Position numbers and translations under genes: made by a program. The notes below the pieces were generated by a model, which searched no databases, was not told where the DNA came from, and was given only the letters and a program-made list of their open reading frames with translations. A stretch of 64,000 bases of DNA from Qipengyuania proteolytica (GTDB lineage Bacteria > Pseudomonadota > Alphaproteobacteria > Sphingomonadales > Sphingomonadaceae). Below are positions 53,478-62,391 of the stretch, in pieces (position 1 is the stretch's first letter; every line of letters begins with the position of its first letter). Location: positions 143,524-207,523 of the forward strand of contig NZ_JAIGNN010000003.1 in the NCBI RefSeq assembly GCF_019711565.1, given 5' to 3'.

Positions 53478-55217
53478 GTGTCAATCAGTGCAGATAATCA
53501 GTTCAGTCTCGGTCCGAGTTTTGCGGAAAATCCGCGCGAGCTTTTCGCGCTGATATCGCCTTCAGCAACACGTACGGCGGGACTTTTCTTGCTGGCTGCC
53601 GTCAGCGCTGTCGCTGCACTTGCCGTGCCGCTGATCTTGCGCACGCTAGTCGATACGTATCTCGGCAAGACGGGAAACGCCCAATACGTGCCGGTGGTGA
53701 TTGCGCTCGTGGGGTGCCTCGTGGCCGGGAGTGCGGCGGAAGGGCTGCGCGCCTATCTGGCCAATCGAGCGGAAATCGATGCGGCTTTGCGGCTCAAGGC
53801 GGCCTTTACTGCACAGATGCTGTGTACAGACCTGAGATTCTTTTCAGGCAACGACAGCGGGTTTCTCACTTCCATTATTCTAAACGACGTTGAAGCGACC
53901 ACTAAAATTTACAGCGCCGCGATCAATTTGCTCGTCGCTGTCGTCATGCTGGTCTTTTCGATCGCAATCCTTTTCGCGCTGGACTGGAGACTGGCGCTGT
54001 TGGCCAGCCTCGTCGTGATCGTCTCGATCCTGGTCGTCACGCCACTGGCCATTATCTCCGGCAGGCTGCAGAAAACCTTGCTTGCGAACCTGGCACTAGG
54101 CGGGTCGACCCTCTTTCGTGTGTTTACCAATGTGCGGTTGGTGAAGGCCAATGTCATGGAGAGCGCCGAGGTCGACCGGATCGGCGCTGTGCTTGCCAAT
54201 CTGAGAGACCAGAAGAATGCGATGTCGCGGGCGACATCCTTCATCGGCCCGGTGATTACGATCGTCTTCTCGTGCGGCGTCCTCGCCTTGACCATTGTGG
54301 GCGCAGCCCGGGTTGCTGACGGCACCCTAAGCGGCGGTACGCTGGCGGCGTTTTTCGCCTATATCCTCGGCCTGATCCCCTTGCTGTTCCAGATCGGAAG
54401 TGGTGTCCAAGCCAGCCGGATGGCCGTGGCATCATCCTCTTCCATCTGCCGAATTCACGAAGAAGCCGCTGTGGGCGAGGACGCGCTGCAGCGAGCCTCG
54501 TGTGCGCCTGTGCCCGGTCCCGGCTGCGGACCGCTCGTGATCGAACGCCTGCGGCTGTCCTACCCCGGCGAAGAGCGCCCGGCCGTGTCGGTCCCCAGCC
54601 TGCATGTTCCTGAAGGCGCATTCGTGTCGATTGTCGGCGGCAACGGAAGCGGAAAGTCTACCTTTCTTTCGGCGCTTCTGCGTCTGCACCCGGTCAGCGA
54701 GGGCGCCATAACCTGGTCGCGCACATCCATCCACGATTACGATCTGAAATCATGGCGCCGCTCGATCGCCTACGCCGCGCCGACCGCGACCCTGCTCCCC
54801 GGCACCTTGCGCGAGAATCTCGTTTACGGCTGCGAAGACTTGCCGACGGCCTCCGCCATCGAAGATGCCCTCTTTGCAGTCGGCGCGGATAGGTTCGTGG
54901 CCGCGAAAAGCGCTGGCCTGGATACGGTCATCGACGACAAGGGCGGGGGCCTGTCGAACGGGGAAGCGCAACGCATCGCGCTGGCGAGGATCATCCTGCA
55001 AAAGCGACCGCTCGTCCTGCTCGACGAAGCCACGGGGTATCTCGACGAGGCCTGCGCGGCGCAAGTGCTTGCAACGTTGCGACGCAAGCTGCCCGCTTCG
55101 ACGATCCTCTACACGACCCACCGGTCTTCCGAAGCGGCCCTTGCAGACAAGGTCCACACAATGGAGCGGGCCCCCGCACCTGCACTCAATCCTGCCGAGC
55201 GGAGCGAAGCACGATGA
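53478..55217 (+). CDS. ABC exporter, fused membrane and ATPase domains
   Basis: A 579-residue half-transporter starting at GTG 53478. About six membrane segments occupy residues 35-310, then an ATPase domain: Walker A GGNGSGKST, a signature variant LSNGEAQ (normally LSGGQ), Walker B LVLLDEAT and H-loop TTHRSS. There is no C39 peptidase domain, so it would export but not cleave a leader peptide. It opens the plus-strand arm of the island and overlaps the next gene by 4 nt. It most likely exports the modified peptide made by the opposite arm, which is inference. Confidence 0.85.
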   Translation: MSISADNQFSLGPSFAENPRELFALISPSATRTAGLFLLAAVSAVAALAVPLILRTLVDTYLGKTGNAQYVPVVIALVGCLVAGSAAEGLRAYLANRAEIDAALRLKAAFTAQMLCTDLRFFSGNDSGFLTSIILNDVEATTKIYSAAINLLVAVVMLVFSIAILFALDWRLALLASLVVIVSILVVTPLAIISGRLQKTLLANLALGGSTLFRVFTNVRLVKANVMESAEVDRIGAVLANLRDQKNAMSRATSFIGPVITIVFSCGVLALTIVGAARVADGTLSGGTLAAFFAYILGLIPLLFQIGSGVQASRMAVASSSSICRIHEEAAVGEDALQRASCAPVPGPGCGPLVIERLRLSYPGEERPAVSVPSLHVPEGAFVSIVGGNGSGKSTFLSALLRLHPVSEGAITWSRTSIHDYDLKSWRRSIAYAAPTATLLPGTLRENLVYGCEDLPTASAIEDALFAVGADRFVAAKSAGLDTVIDDKGGGLSNGEAQRIALARIILQKRPLVLLDEATGYLDEACAAQVLATLRRKLPASTILYTTHRSSEAALADKVHTMERAPAPALNPAERSEAR

Positions 55218-56134
55218 AGTTCCTCAATCCCGCTATTGCAGCGATCGACAGGTTCTCCTCCAAACTCATGCTGGCCTATTACGATAATCTGGCCATCAAG
55301 CATCCCATCGAGCCGCGCCCGCATGGTCTGGGCCGCCCGCTGGCGGTCAACCTGACGTCCTATCCCCCGCGTTTTGCCACGCTGCACCTCACGCTCGATT
55401 CCTTGCTCAAGCAGGAGGTGCGTCCAGACGCGATCCGGCTCTGGATCGCACGGGACGATTTTGCGGACCTTCCATTGGAAGTCCTGAAATACGGCAAACG
55501 CATCGAAATCCGCCCTACGGACGACCTGCGCTCCTACAAGAAGCTGGTCCCTGCGCTTGCAGAGCACGCCGAAGAGTTCAATGTGGTGGTCGACGACGAT
55601 GCCTACTACAACCGCTATTGGTTGCGGCAACTTGTCGAAGGTTACGATCCGGCAAACCCGTCGAGCGTGTGCCACATCGCGTTCCGCATTCGAAGCGGCG
55701 CAGACGGCCTCCCCCTCCCCTACATGCAATGGAAGTTCGACGTGCGCGACGAGAGGGCGCGGCTCATATCGGGCGACCTTCTTCCGATCGGATTGGGGGG
55801 TGTGCTCTATCCCCCGAACGCATTTCACGAAGATGCGACCCGGGTGGCCCTGTTTCAGGAACTGGCGCCGGATGCCGACGACCTCTGGTTCTTCGCGATG
55901 GCGCGGCTGAACGGGCTCGCCACAAAAAAGGTTGGGCCACGATTCTTGCCGATCCTTTGGCCGGGGACGCGCGAGAATTCGCTCTGGCAGAACAATCGCG
56001 GAGTTCTGAACGATCGTGCAATTGCGAAACTTGTCGACAGGTACGGCCCCGCCCTGTTCGATACGCAGGCCACTCCCCTGACGCTCCAACCGACCACGCC
56101 CGTGGCTTCGCATGACCCGGTGCTGGTCCCGTGA
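55214..56134 (+). CDS. Glycosyltransferase-like protein
   Basis: A 306-residue protein. VNLTSYPPRFATLHLTLDSLLKQ resembles the opening of GT2-type glycosyltransferases, and VVVDDDAYYNRYW provides a DxD-like metal/nucleotide-sugar motif at about residue 122. No membrane segments. It is translationally coupled to the exporter (ATGA) and to the next gene (GTGA). In this setting it may glycosylate the peptide product, or it may belong to a separate surface-sugar function. Confidence 0.65.
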   Translation: MKFLNPAIAAIDRFSSKLMLAYYDNLAIKHPIEPRPHGLGRPLAVNLTSYPPRFATLHLTLDSLLKQEVRPDAIRLWIARDDFADLPLEVLKYGKRIEIRPTDDLRSYKKLVPALAEHAEEFNVVVDDDAYYNRYWLRQLVEGYDPANPSSVCHIAFRIRSGADGLPLPYMQWKFDVRDERARLISGDLLPIGLGGVLYPPNAFHEDATRVALFQELAPDADDLWFFAMARLNGLATKKVGPRFLPILWPGTRENSLWQNNRGVLNDRAIAKLVDRYGPALFDTQATPLTLQPTTPVASHDPVLVP

Positions 56135-56952
56135 GCAATTTGAACATTCGCCAGCTGTCCTACGATTTCGAGGGTATCGATTTCGTATGGAACCCACAGA
56201 ATCCCGCCTTTTCCTATCTGGCGAATGTCATTTCGTTCCAGACGATCGGTTTCGAGAAGTTCATCTGCAAGACGGTGCACGAGGTCTTGCCGCTGATCGA
56301 AGACCACATGCTGAGGGCTGAGGCGGAGGATTTCGCCAAGCAGGAGATGATGCACTCGAAAGGGCACATGACACATGTACGCGGGTTGATCGGACGCTAC
56401 CCTGACCTTCAGGATGTCTTCAACGAGTCGGTGCGCGATTTCGAAAGCAAGTGGGCCGCCCACAGCACCGAATACCGCCTGGCCTATTCGGCAATCGTCG
56501 AGGGGACTTCGCTTCCGCTCTACAAGATCATCATCCGCCATCGCGAACGCCTGGTGTTGCCGGGAGATGCGCGGGTCGCCTCCTTGCTGCTGTGGCATTT
56601 CTGCGAGGAGATCGAGCATCGCAGTTCCGCGCTGAAGCTGTACAATGCGTTGGTCGGCAAACCCTTTTACCGTCTTCGGGTGTTTCCCGACGTCGGCCAG
56701 CACCTCGCCGCGAACATGATGCGGATTGCCGATCGGTTCTTCCGGATCGTGCCCGAGGCGGCCGGGATCGATATGCGTCAAGCGATGGCGGATGTACCCC
56801 GCCTCGACCGCGCGAGGATGACGGCGAGCCTGTTCGCCTCACAGTTGCCGTTCTACAATCCCTCGAGGGGCTCGGTGCCGGACTACTGTTCGATCTGGCA
56901 GGAAAGATACGAGGCCGGTGCCGACATGACGTCGAAAACCGTCCTCTCCTGA
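56131..56952 (+). CDS. PF10118-like metal-dependent hydrolase (helical, ferritin-like)
   Basis: A 273-residue mostly helical protein. Putative metal ligands are E and H in AKQEMMHSKGH (residue ~70) and EEIEHRSSALKLY (residue ~163), the pattern of the COG3687/PF10118 putative metal-dependent hydrolases, which look like di-iron helical bundles. The chemistry of this family is not established. GTG 56131 overlaps the preceding stop. It is the last gene of the plus-strand arm, 8 nt from the convergent lyase-kinase stop. Confidence 0.7.
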   Translation: MSNLNIRQLSYDFEGIDFVWNPQNPAFSYLANVISFQTIGFEKFICKTVHEVLPLIEDHMLRAEAEDFAKQEMMHSKGHMTHVRGLIGRYPDLQDVFNESVRDFESKWAAHSTEYRLAYSAIVEGTSLPLYKIIIRHRERLVLPGDARVASLLLWHFCEEIEHRSSALKLYNALVGKPFYRLRVFPDVGQHLAANMMRIADRFFRIVPEAAGIDMRQAMADVPRLDRARMTASLFASQLPFYNPSRGSVPDYCSIWQERYEAGADMTSKTVLS

Positions 56953-56959
56953 CGGCATT

Positions 56960-58231
56960 CTAAGCCACTCGGAACGCGTCGCGCAGGCAAAGTTCGCGCG
57001 CAAGTTCGCGTGCGTATTCCTCGATCGGTCGAAGGTCGCGCCCCCTGTCCAGCATCGCATCCAGATCTACGATCCTTGCATTTGCCTCATCGCTGTGGCC
57101 TCCGCTTCCGTGCATGACCGAATAGAGAAAATGCAGTTTCTCCCACAGCCTCGGTCGTTCCAGCAGCGCGCTGTCGGCGAACAGGAAACTGGCATGCTGC
57201 TGGCGCGAAAGCAGGTCCGTGACTGGTGCCGCAGATTCGAAATCGATCGCCTTTAGCAGCCCATCGGGCGTTTCGATGAAATTCGCCAGTTTCGCATCGC
57301 CGACGATGAAGCCCGCCGCATGGAATTCGTCGAGCAATTCCAGTGCCCTGGAAATGTGCTCGGTCTGCAGCGAACCCTCGATCTGTCGTCCCAGAAGCGT
57401 AACGCCCTCGAGGCGCTCCATCACCAGGGCGGCAGCGCCGGCAAACTCGGCATAGTCGACAAGCGTCGGCATGTGCGGAGCCAGTCCAAGGTCTTTCACG
57501 GCGAGGTAGAACCAGTGCTCATGCGCGACGAGGTCCATGCCGTCACGCCCGTCGGGCAGAAGGTTGCCATGCCGGCGCCCGATCTTGACGATCACTTCGC
57601 GAAACACGGGCGAGGCTATGTCCAGCGCTGCATATACCCCGCCTTTGCCCGCCTGGCCGAGCACCTCGAACACGGGATAGGACAGGAGGAAGCGATTCAT
57701 CGCATGGTCGGCTTCTTCGACCTCGAGCGCATCGGCGAAAGGCAATGCCGGAAGCGCCGATAGATCCTGTCGCCTGGAGCGTTCGTCGGGAATGGTTCGG
57801 TCGTGCAGCACCACCTCCAATCCTGAGAACGCCCCGTAGCGAAAGGAGAGCGGATATCCGCCGCCGATCGGATGGGCGAAGGGCGGCCTCAGGTTGGAAC
57901 CGCGGAAATCCTCCAGCGCGAGCTTCAGATCCCGCACCAGCTCCTGTGCGTTCACCTCGGTATCGAGATAAACCACGATGGATTTGCCGATTTGCGAATA
58001 GCCGCACAGTCCCGCGTTCAGCCGGCGTAACACATTCATGTCTGATGCAAATTTGAACGGGGCGCCATGGACGTCCAAAACGCTACGCCCCGCTTGGAGC
58101 GCCGCTGCGAAATCCCTTGCCGAGGCGGAGATATACAGCTTCCAGCCCTGCGTCACACTCGGCATACGGCCTACGAAGGTCCACTCGGCGTCGGCCGCTG
58201 GCTCAGCTTGGGTGGACGTGTCACCCGCCAT
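56960..58231 (-). CDS. LanKC-like lyase-kinase protein without cyclase domain
   Basis: A 423-residue protein resembling the first two domains of class III/IV lanthipeptide synthetases. The N-terminal lyase-like part shows GWKLYIS (~29-35), PFKFASD (58-64), GKSIVVY (82-88) and RYGAF (131-135). The kinase part has a glycine loop at 192-200, VIVK with Lys216, GDAKLANF (311-318) as catalytic loop and IDFE (329-332) in place of DFG. It ends after the kinase C-lobe; no LanC zinc domain follows. It would phosphorylate Ser/Thr of a peptide and eliminate phosphate. It is downstream of the candidate precursor gene and a hairpin. Confidence 0.78.
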   Translation of the reverse strand: MAGDTSTQAEPAADAEWTFVGRMPSVTQGWKLYISASARDFAAALQAGRSVLDVHGAPFKFASDMNVLRRLNAGLCGYSQIGKSIVVYLDTEVNAQELVRDLKLALEDFRGSNLRPPFAHPIGGGYPLSFRYGAFSGLEVVLHDRTIPDERSRRQDLSALPALPFADALEVEEADHAMNRFLLSYPVFEVLGQAGKGGVYAALDIASPVFREVIVKIGRRHGNLLPDGRDGMDLVAHEHWFYLAVKDLGLAPHMPTLVDYAEFAGAAALVMERLEGVTLLGRQIEGSLQTEHISRALELLDEFHAAGFIVGDAKLANFIETPDGLLKAIDFESAAPVTDLLSRQQHASFLFADSALLERPRLWEKLHFLYSVMHGSGGHSDEANARIVDLDAMLDRGRDLRPIEEYARELARELCLRDAFRVA

Positions 58232-58285
58232 GACTGATGGTTCGTTCAACGTACGTAAGGCTCTGCCAGATTGAGTGGGGGAAGT

Positions 58286-58317
58286 TCGCGACCGGCGTGC
58301 ACCATCGCCGGTCGCGA
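58286..58317 (-). promoter_or_regulatory. Strong hairpin between precursor and lyase-kinase genes
   Basis: A perfect 12-bp stem (TCGCGACCGGCG / CGCCGGTCGCGA) around an 8-nt loop, 15 nt after the precursor stop. No U tract follows on the minus strand. In lantibiotic-type operons such hairpins stabilise the precursor message or partly terminate transcription so that precursor outnumbers enzyme; that role is inferred here. Confidence 0.6.
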
Positions 58318-58331
58318 TCATTGGAACAAGC

Positions 58332-58634
58332 TCAGTAAGCCGGGCTCGCGAAGATGAAGACGGTCGTGACCGTGATCGACCAAGCAGCCTTGATCCGCTC
58401 GTCCTCTCCGTCGGGCAGAGCGGTGAGAAGATCTTCGTTGTCGGTAATGAATTCGACAAGAACTTCCGCGCGTTCTTCGTCAGTCGAAAGACCTTTCAGC
58501 CGCTCGCGCAGTGCCTGGTACTGCGAGGGATCGGATTTGATTTCCTTGATGCGCTGCAGCATCCGCGCCTGGGCAACGTTCTGGTCGATCGGATCAGGCT
58601 CATTGATTTGCTTCAAGGCAACGACGTTGGACAT
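58332..58634 (-). CDS. Candidate RiPP precursor peptide
   Basis: A 100-residue protein starting at ATG 58634 with AAAGGAAAC upstream. Residues 1-80 are an acidic/basic, strongly helical leader-like region (RMLQRIKEIK, EERAEVLVEFITDNEDLL). Residues ~81-100 change abruptly to a hydrophobic, Ser/Thr-rich tail: IKAAWSITVTTVFIFASPAY, with Ser86, Thr88, Thr90, Thr91 and Ser97. There is no Cys in the whole protein, so lanthionine rings are impossible. No Gly-Gly cleavage site is obvious. Its position directly before the lyase-kinase gene supports the precursor role. Confidence 0.65.
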   Translation of the reverse strand: MSNVVALKQINEPDPIDQNVAQARMLQRIKEIKSDPSQYQALRERLKGLSTDEERAEVLVEFITDNEDLLTALPDGEDERIKAAWSITVTTVFIFASPAY

Positions 58635-58701
58635 TGTGTTTCCTTTCGTAACGCGCCGCGGAATCTGCGACATCGTTACAGTAAGGCAAGACAGAAATGA
58701 G

Positions 58702-59427
58702 TCAATCCAATACGCTATTAAGCCTTAGGACTTCCGTTATACCAATCTCGAACTTGAATGGATCTTTGCGACCAAGTTCCAATGCTTTTTCGTCTATGGC
58801 TTCTATGATTTTTCCTTTGCCGAGTAAAATCCCCGTGTCGCAGGAAGCCAGGCTGATCATGTCATGCAAAGCGGTTATAAGAGTTACGCCTTGGATCACG
58901 CTCTCCCTCAGCGCGCTGCGCAAATCGGTTGCCGCCACCGGGTCCAGCCAATTGAAGGGCTCGTCCAGAATGATGGTACTACTGGCGCCGACGAATGCGG
59001 CGGCGACAGCGATCCGTTGACGCATGCCCGCAGAGCAGGTGGCGATCCGGCGGGAGAGCAGTCGCTCGATTTGCAACGCATCCCAGACTGGGCCTGCGCG
59101 CGGGCGCCACCGCTCCTCCCCCGGCTCGATGAGGCGGAACAACTGCTGCGCCGTGAGGGGTCCAGGTAAATTCTCTGCCGGAACCATGAAGCCGAACGCG
59201 TCGGCGCGCGCCTTTCTGTCGCCCGCAAGATCGACCCCATGGACGAGACAGCTGCCGACTGTGCATTCCAGCCGACCGGCAAGTGCCCGGAGCAAGCTCG
59301 TCTTGCCGGACCCATTTGCTCCGATTACGCCGAACCAGCGGGCTTGCGGGACATCCAGCGACACCGATTGGACGGCCATGGTCCGGCCGCGGCGTACGCT
59401 CATGTCGCGAAGCTCGATGGCATTCAT
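58702..59427 (-). CDS. ABC transporter ATP-binding protein
   Basis: A 241-residue ATPase subunit. Walker A GANGSGKTS, signature variant CSAGMRQ, Walker B TIILDEP and H-loop ALHD are present. It starts in a 4-nt overlap with the upstream permease gene, so the two make one transporter. A possible role is self-protection or export of the peptide, alongside the larger exporter on the other strand. Confidence 0.9.
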   Translation of the reverse strand: MNAIELRDMSVRRGRTMAVQSVSLDVPQARWFGVIGANGSGKTSLLRALAGRLECTVGSCLVHGVDLAGDRKARADAFGFMVPAENLPGPLTAQQLFRLIEPGEERWRPRAGPVWDALQIERLLSRRIATCSAGMRQRIAVAAAFVGASSTIILDEPFNWLDPVAATDLRSALRESVIQGVTLITALHDMISLASCDTGILLGKGKIIEAIDEKALELGRKDPFKFEIGITEVLRLNSVLD

Positions 59428-60461
59428 GAAGCTATGAGCCAGAGTCTTTTGCGCGCCAGGCGCGAAAGCCAGTAGGCAAGAACCGGTGCAATGATCGCAA
59501 ATGCCAGCGGCTGGACAAGTGCAACGGAGACCAGCACGAAGAGGCAGGCAGCGAGCGCGAACTGCACGCGACTACCACCCAACGCCCGGGCCAGCAGGAT
59601 TTCAAGCATCTTGTAGGCGGCCAGAGCCACGCCCACCGAAACGATCGAAGCTCCCACGCGCCAGTCGAACGAAGCGAGCGATGCCCCGGCAAACCCGACG
59701 GTGGCCGCAGCCAGATACCCCAGCCGTCCTGCTAAACTATCGCGCAGGGGCCGACCGACCATACCCTCGTATTCGATCACCGGATAGGAAATGGGCACGA
59801 AGAACAGGCCCCAAGCCAGTACCGAGACGACGCTGACAATCCCGGCAGTGGTCGGTGACATCACGGCTGAAACGGTTGCGATGGCGATGGCAACGGCGAG
59901 CATGGCCGCTCGCCTCACGCGGTCGGATCCACGGGCCTCGACTATCTGCGCAAGCCGGTCCTGCCCGTAGGTGTCCAGCCACGACAGTACTTGGCGCAGG
60001 CCGCGCGCGATGGCGAAGGCCACGAACAAGGCGATCCACCACGATGCCATGGACAGCACCACCGCGGGACCATCGGGCGCGAAGAAAGCGATCGAGAATG
60101 CGATGCTCGCCGCTAGCTGGAACAGGCCGACATAGGCAGCCGCAGGCCGGCGACACAACGCCGCATTTGCCACAACGGATTGGGTGCGGAAGAACTCCAG
60201 CCGTCGCAGCAGGACGACCAACAGCAATGTCGCAGGAATGCCCGGTAAGACGGAGATCGCAATCGAACGATAAGCAACCGGGAGACCAGCCAGACCATGC
60301 CTGAGGGCCGCAATGACGACAAAGAGCAGGAACACGGCGCTCAGCGCGTCAAGCGCCCTTGCGGTCAGGCTACGGATCAAGCCACGCACAACCAGCAGAT
60401 CGTGCGCGACCAGGGGATTGCGCAGGAAGGGTGGGGCTGCGCCTGTTTCCTGAGCGTTCAC
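59424..60461 (-). CDS. ABC transporter permease, multi-pass
   Basis: A 345-residue very hydrophobic protein with roughly eight to ten membrane segments and no recognised domain name. GTG 60461 overlaps the radical SAM stop and its own stop overlaps the ATPase start, so it is the membrane partner of the ATPase at 58702-59427. The substrate is inferred to be the island's peptide. Confidence 0.75.
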   Translation of the reverse strand: MNAQETGAAPPFLRNPLVAHDLLVVRGLIRSLTARALDALSAVFLLFVVIAALRHGLAGLPVAYRSIAISVLPGIPATLLLVVLLRRLEFFRTQSVVANAALCRRPAAAYVGLFQLAASIAFSIAFFAPDGPAVVLSMASWWIALFVAFAIARGLRQVLSWLDTYGQDRLAQIVEARGSDRVRRAAMLAVAIAIATVSAVMSPTTAGIVSVVSVLAWGLFFVPISYPVIEYEGMVGRPLRDSLAGRLGYLAAATVGFAGASLASFDWRVGASIVSVGVALAAYKMLEILLARALGGSRVQFALAACLFVLVSVALVQPLAFAIIAPVLAYWLSRLARKRLWLIAS

Positions 60462-62377
60462 TGGGCGGGAACCAGTTCCGGGTCCGAGAGCGTGTGCTGT
60501 TCGGCGCTCCTCGATGACAGGCGCCGTGTCGCGAGCGACTGAAGCGTGTCCGAGACATTCAGGACCGTACCGTCAGCTTCCCATCCCGCGATCTTCGCTT
60601 CCACGGCAGCGACACCGCCGAACGATGCTACAGCCTGCGGAAAGGCCTGGGCGAAAAGCTGCACAGCGCGGACGCTAGGCTTCAGTTCATCGAGAAAACC
60701 CAGCAACGCGGCCTCATGGGATGGCAGTCGCGTGACGATTTCCTGTTCGCTCGCGCGAGTATCCCGCAGGACCGCGCTGCCGTCCTCAAGGTACTCGATC
60801 TCGAACAGGGACGACCGGGCCTCGGCCGCCTTCCACTTCGCCACGGCGTCCGCGACCGCCTTTCGCGCTGCATCCAGTCCTTCGTCTCCCGGCTCGATCA
60901 AATCGTATTCGAAGCGATAGACGATCTCCGACAGCAGCTCTTCGGCTACCGGAAACACCGACCGATAGCGGTGGTGCGGCCCCTTCAGCGTTATCCCGTG
61001 CTCTCGCGGCTCCTCGTGAAACGGGCTGAACCGGTGCACCTCGAACGGCGCGATACCGCTTGGGGGGTCCAGGTGGTGCAGGTACTTCATCATCACCGCC
61101 ATGTCCGCATAGTCCTGCGCGGTTTCCTGCGGGAAATTGGAGATGATATTCCAGCTAACCGTAACCCCTTGCTCGCGCGACAGGCGAAGGCACTGGATGT
61201 TGCGGGCGGCGGAAACACCCTTCTTCATCAGCTTGAGTACGTGATCGCTCAGGCTTTCGATACCTGGCTGGATCCAGTTGATTCCGGCCGCCGCCAGATC
61301 CTGCACTTCTGCCCGCTGCATGTTGGACTTGACCTCGTAGAAGATGGTCCAGTCCTTTCCCGCCTCTCGGACGGCCGGGAGGAAATCACCAAGGAACGAT
61401 CGCGGCATGATGAGGTCGACTGAGAAGAAATTCGTCCGGCCGTACGTCTTCTCGTAGTGCGCAAGCTCGCCGAAGATTTGCGAGGTATCGCGTTTGCGGA
61501 ACTTGATGATCTCGTTGAGGCCACAGAACGTGCATTGGGACTTTTCGCCATACCAGCACCCGCGGCTGCTTTCGAAGGGTATCCAGCTGGGCAGCCGGCC
61601 AAGGTTCGGAAGCTTTCCGACCCGAGCGAAATAGGCCGAGAAGTCGAGCGGCTCGCGGGCATGGGTGAAGACATGCATCGCGGTCGAGCTGCCGGTTCGC
61701 ACTACGCCTTCGGCATCGCGCCAGCTGACACCCCCGACCGTCTCCAGCGAGGCATCGTCACGCAAGGCTTGCACGAGCAGCGGAAGGGTCGCTTCGGCTT
61801 CGCCATGAACGGCAATCTCGAATTCGGGGCAGACCCGCAGCAGCGCCTTGCCCATATCCCCGGCACAACCCGCTCCGCCGACGATGACGGTCAGGTCGGG
61901 GTAGCGACGTTTGAGGCGCCGGGCGAACGCCATGCTGGTGCCCAGCTGCTGGGCGGTCAGCGTCAGGCAGACCAGGTCGAAGCGGGACCAGTCGGTTTCC
62001 TCCACGCAATTATCGAGGAACTGGTCTACCAGCGGCGTACCGAACCGCAGGATATGCTTCTCGATCTCCGGCTCGTTGAAGGCCAGCGGCGGAATGTCTT
62101 CGGGCCGTTGCTCGCGCAGTTCGTCGAAATAGAACTGGCTGAACAGGCGCTCGCCCACGTAGGTACCGGTGTTGGCGATCTTGCCGTAGAGATCGACGCC
62201 GAAGGTATCCGCGAAGTCGGCATAGAATTCGAAGACCTCGCTTTCGACCCCACAGCTGCCCAGGATGTCCTTCAGGATGGCGAGCTGGATCGAGGGCATG
62301 TGCGCCCAGAACCAAGGCATGCCGACCAGCGCCGCCCGCATTGGGCGCGCTTCGGGGACGGGCTGGTGGACAGTCAT
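60458..62377 (-). CDS. B12-binding radical SAM enzyme, RiPP maturation type 1
   Basis: A 639-residue protein. The N-terminal B12-binding-like domain includes LVCLTLTAQQLGTSMAFAR and VIVGGAGCAG. The radical SAM cluster motif is GCWYGEKSQCTFCGLN (C-x7-C-x2-C), the hallmark of RiPP maturation radical SAM protein 1 (TIGR03975/RumMC1 type), preceded by PFESSR. The SAM domain continues through IQPGIESLSDHVLKLMKKG. A C-terminal ~150-residue extension follows. Family members modify ribosomal peptides; here the substrate has no Cys, so chemistry other than thioether formation is expected. Confidence 0.88.
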   Translation of the reverse strand: MTVHQPVPEARPMRAALVGMPWFWAHMPSIQLAILKDILGSCGVESEVFEFYADFADTFGVDLYGKIANTGTYVGERLFSQFYFDELREQRPEDIPPLAFNEPEIEKHILRFGTPLVDQFLDNCVEETDWSRFDLVCLTLTAQQLGTSMAFARRLKRRYPDLTVIVGGAGCAGDMGKALLRVCPEFEIAVHGEAEATLPLLVQALRDDASLETVGGVSWRDAEGVVRTGSSTAMHVFTHAREPLDFSAYFARVGKLPNLGRLPSWIPFESSRGCWYGEKSQCTFCGLNEIIKFRKRDTSQIFGELAHYEKTYGRTNFFSVDLIMPRSFLGDFLPAVREAGKDWTIFYEVKSNMQRAEVQDLAAAGINWIQPGIESLSDHVLKLMKKGVSAARNIQCLRLSREQGVTVSWNIISNFPQETAQDYADMAVMMKYLHHLDPPSGIAPFEVHRFSPFHEEPREHGITLKGPHHRYRSVFPVAEELLSEIVYRFEYDLIEPGDEGLDAARKAVADAVAKWKAAEARSSLFEIEYLEDGSAVLRDTRASEQEIVTRLPSHEAALLGFLDELKPSVRAVQLFAQAFPQAVASFGGVAAVEAKIAGWEADGTVLNVSDTLQSLATRRLSSRSAEQHTLSDPELVPAQ

Positions 62378-62391
62378 TTTCGTCTCCGGTT

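Noticed and set aside
56960..58231. Reading the lyase-kinase as an ordinary serine/threonine protein kinase
   Set aside because: The first 140 residues carry several LanKC-type lyase motifs in order, which ordinary kinases lack.
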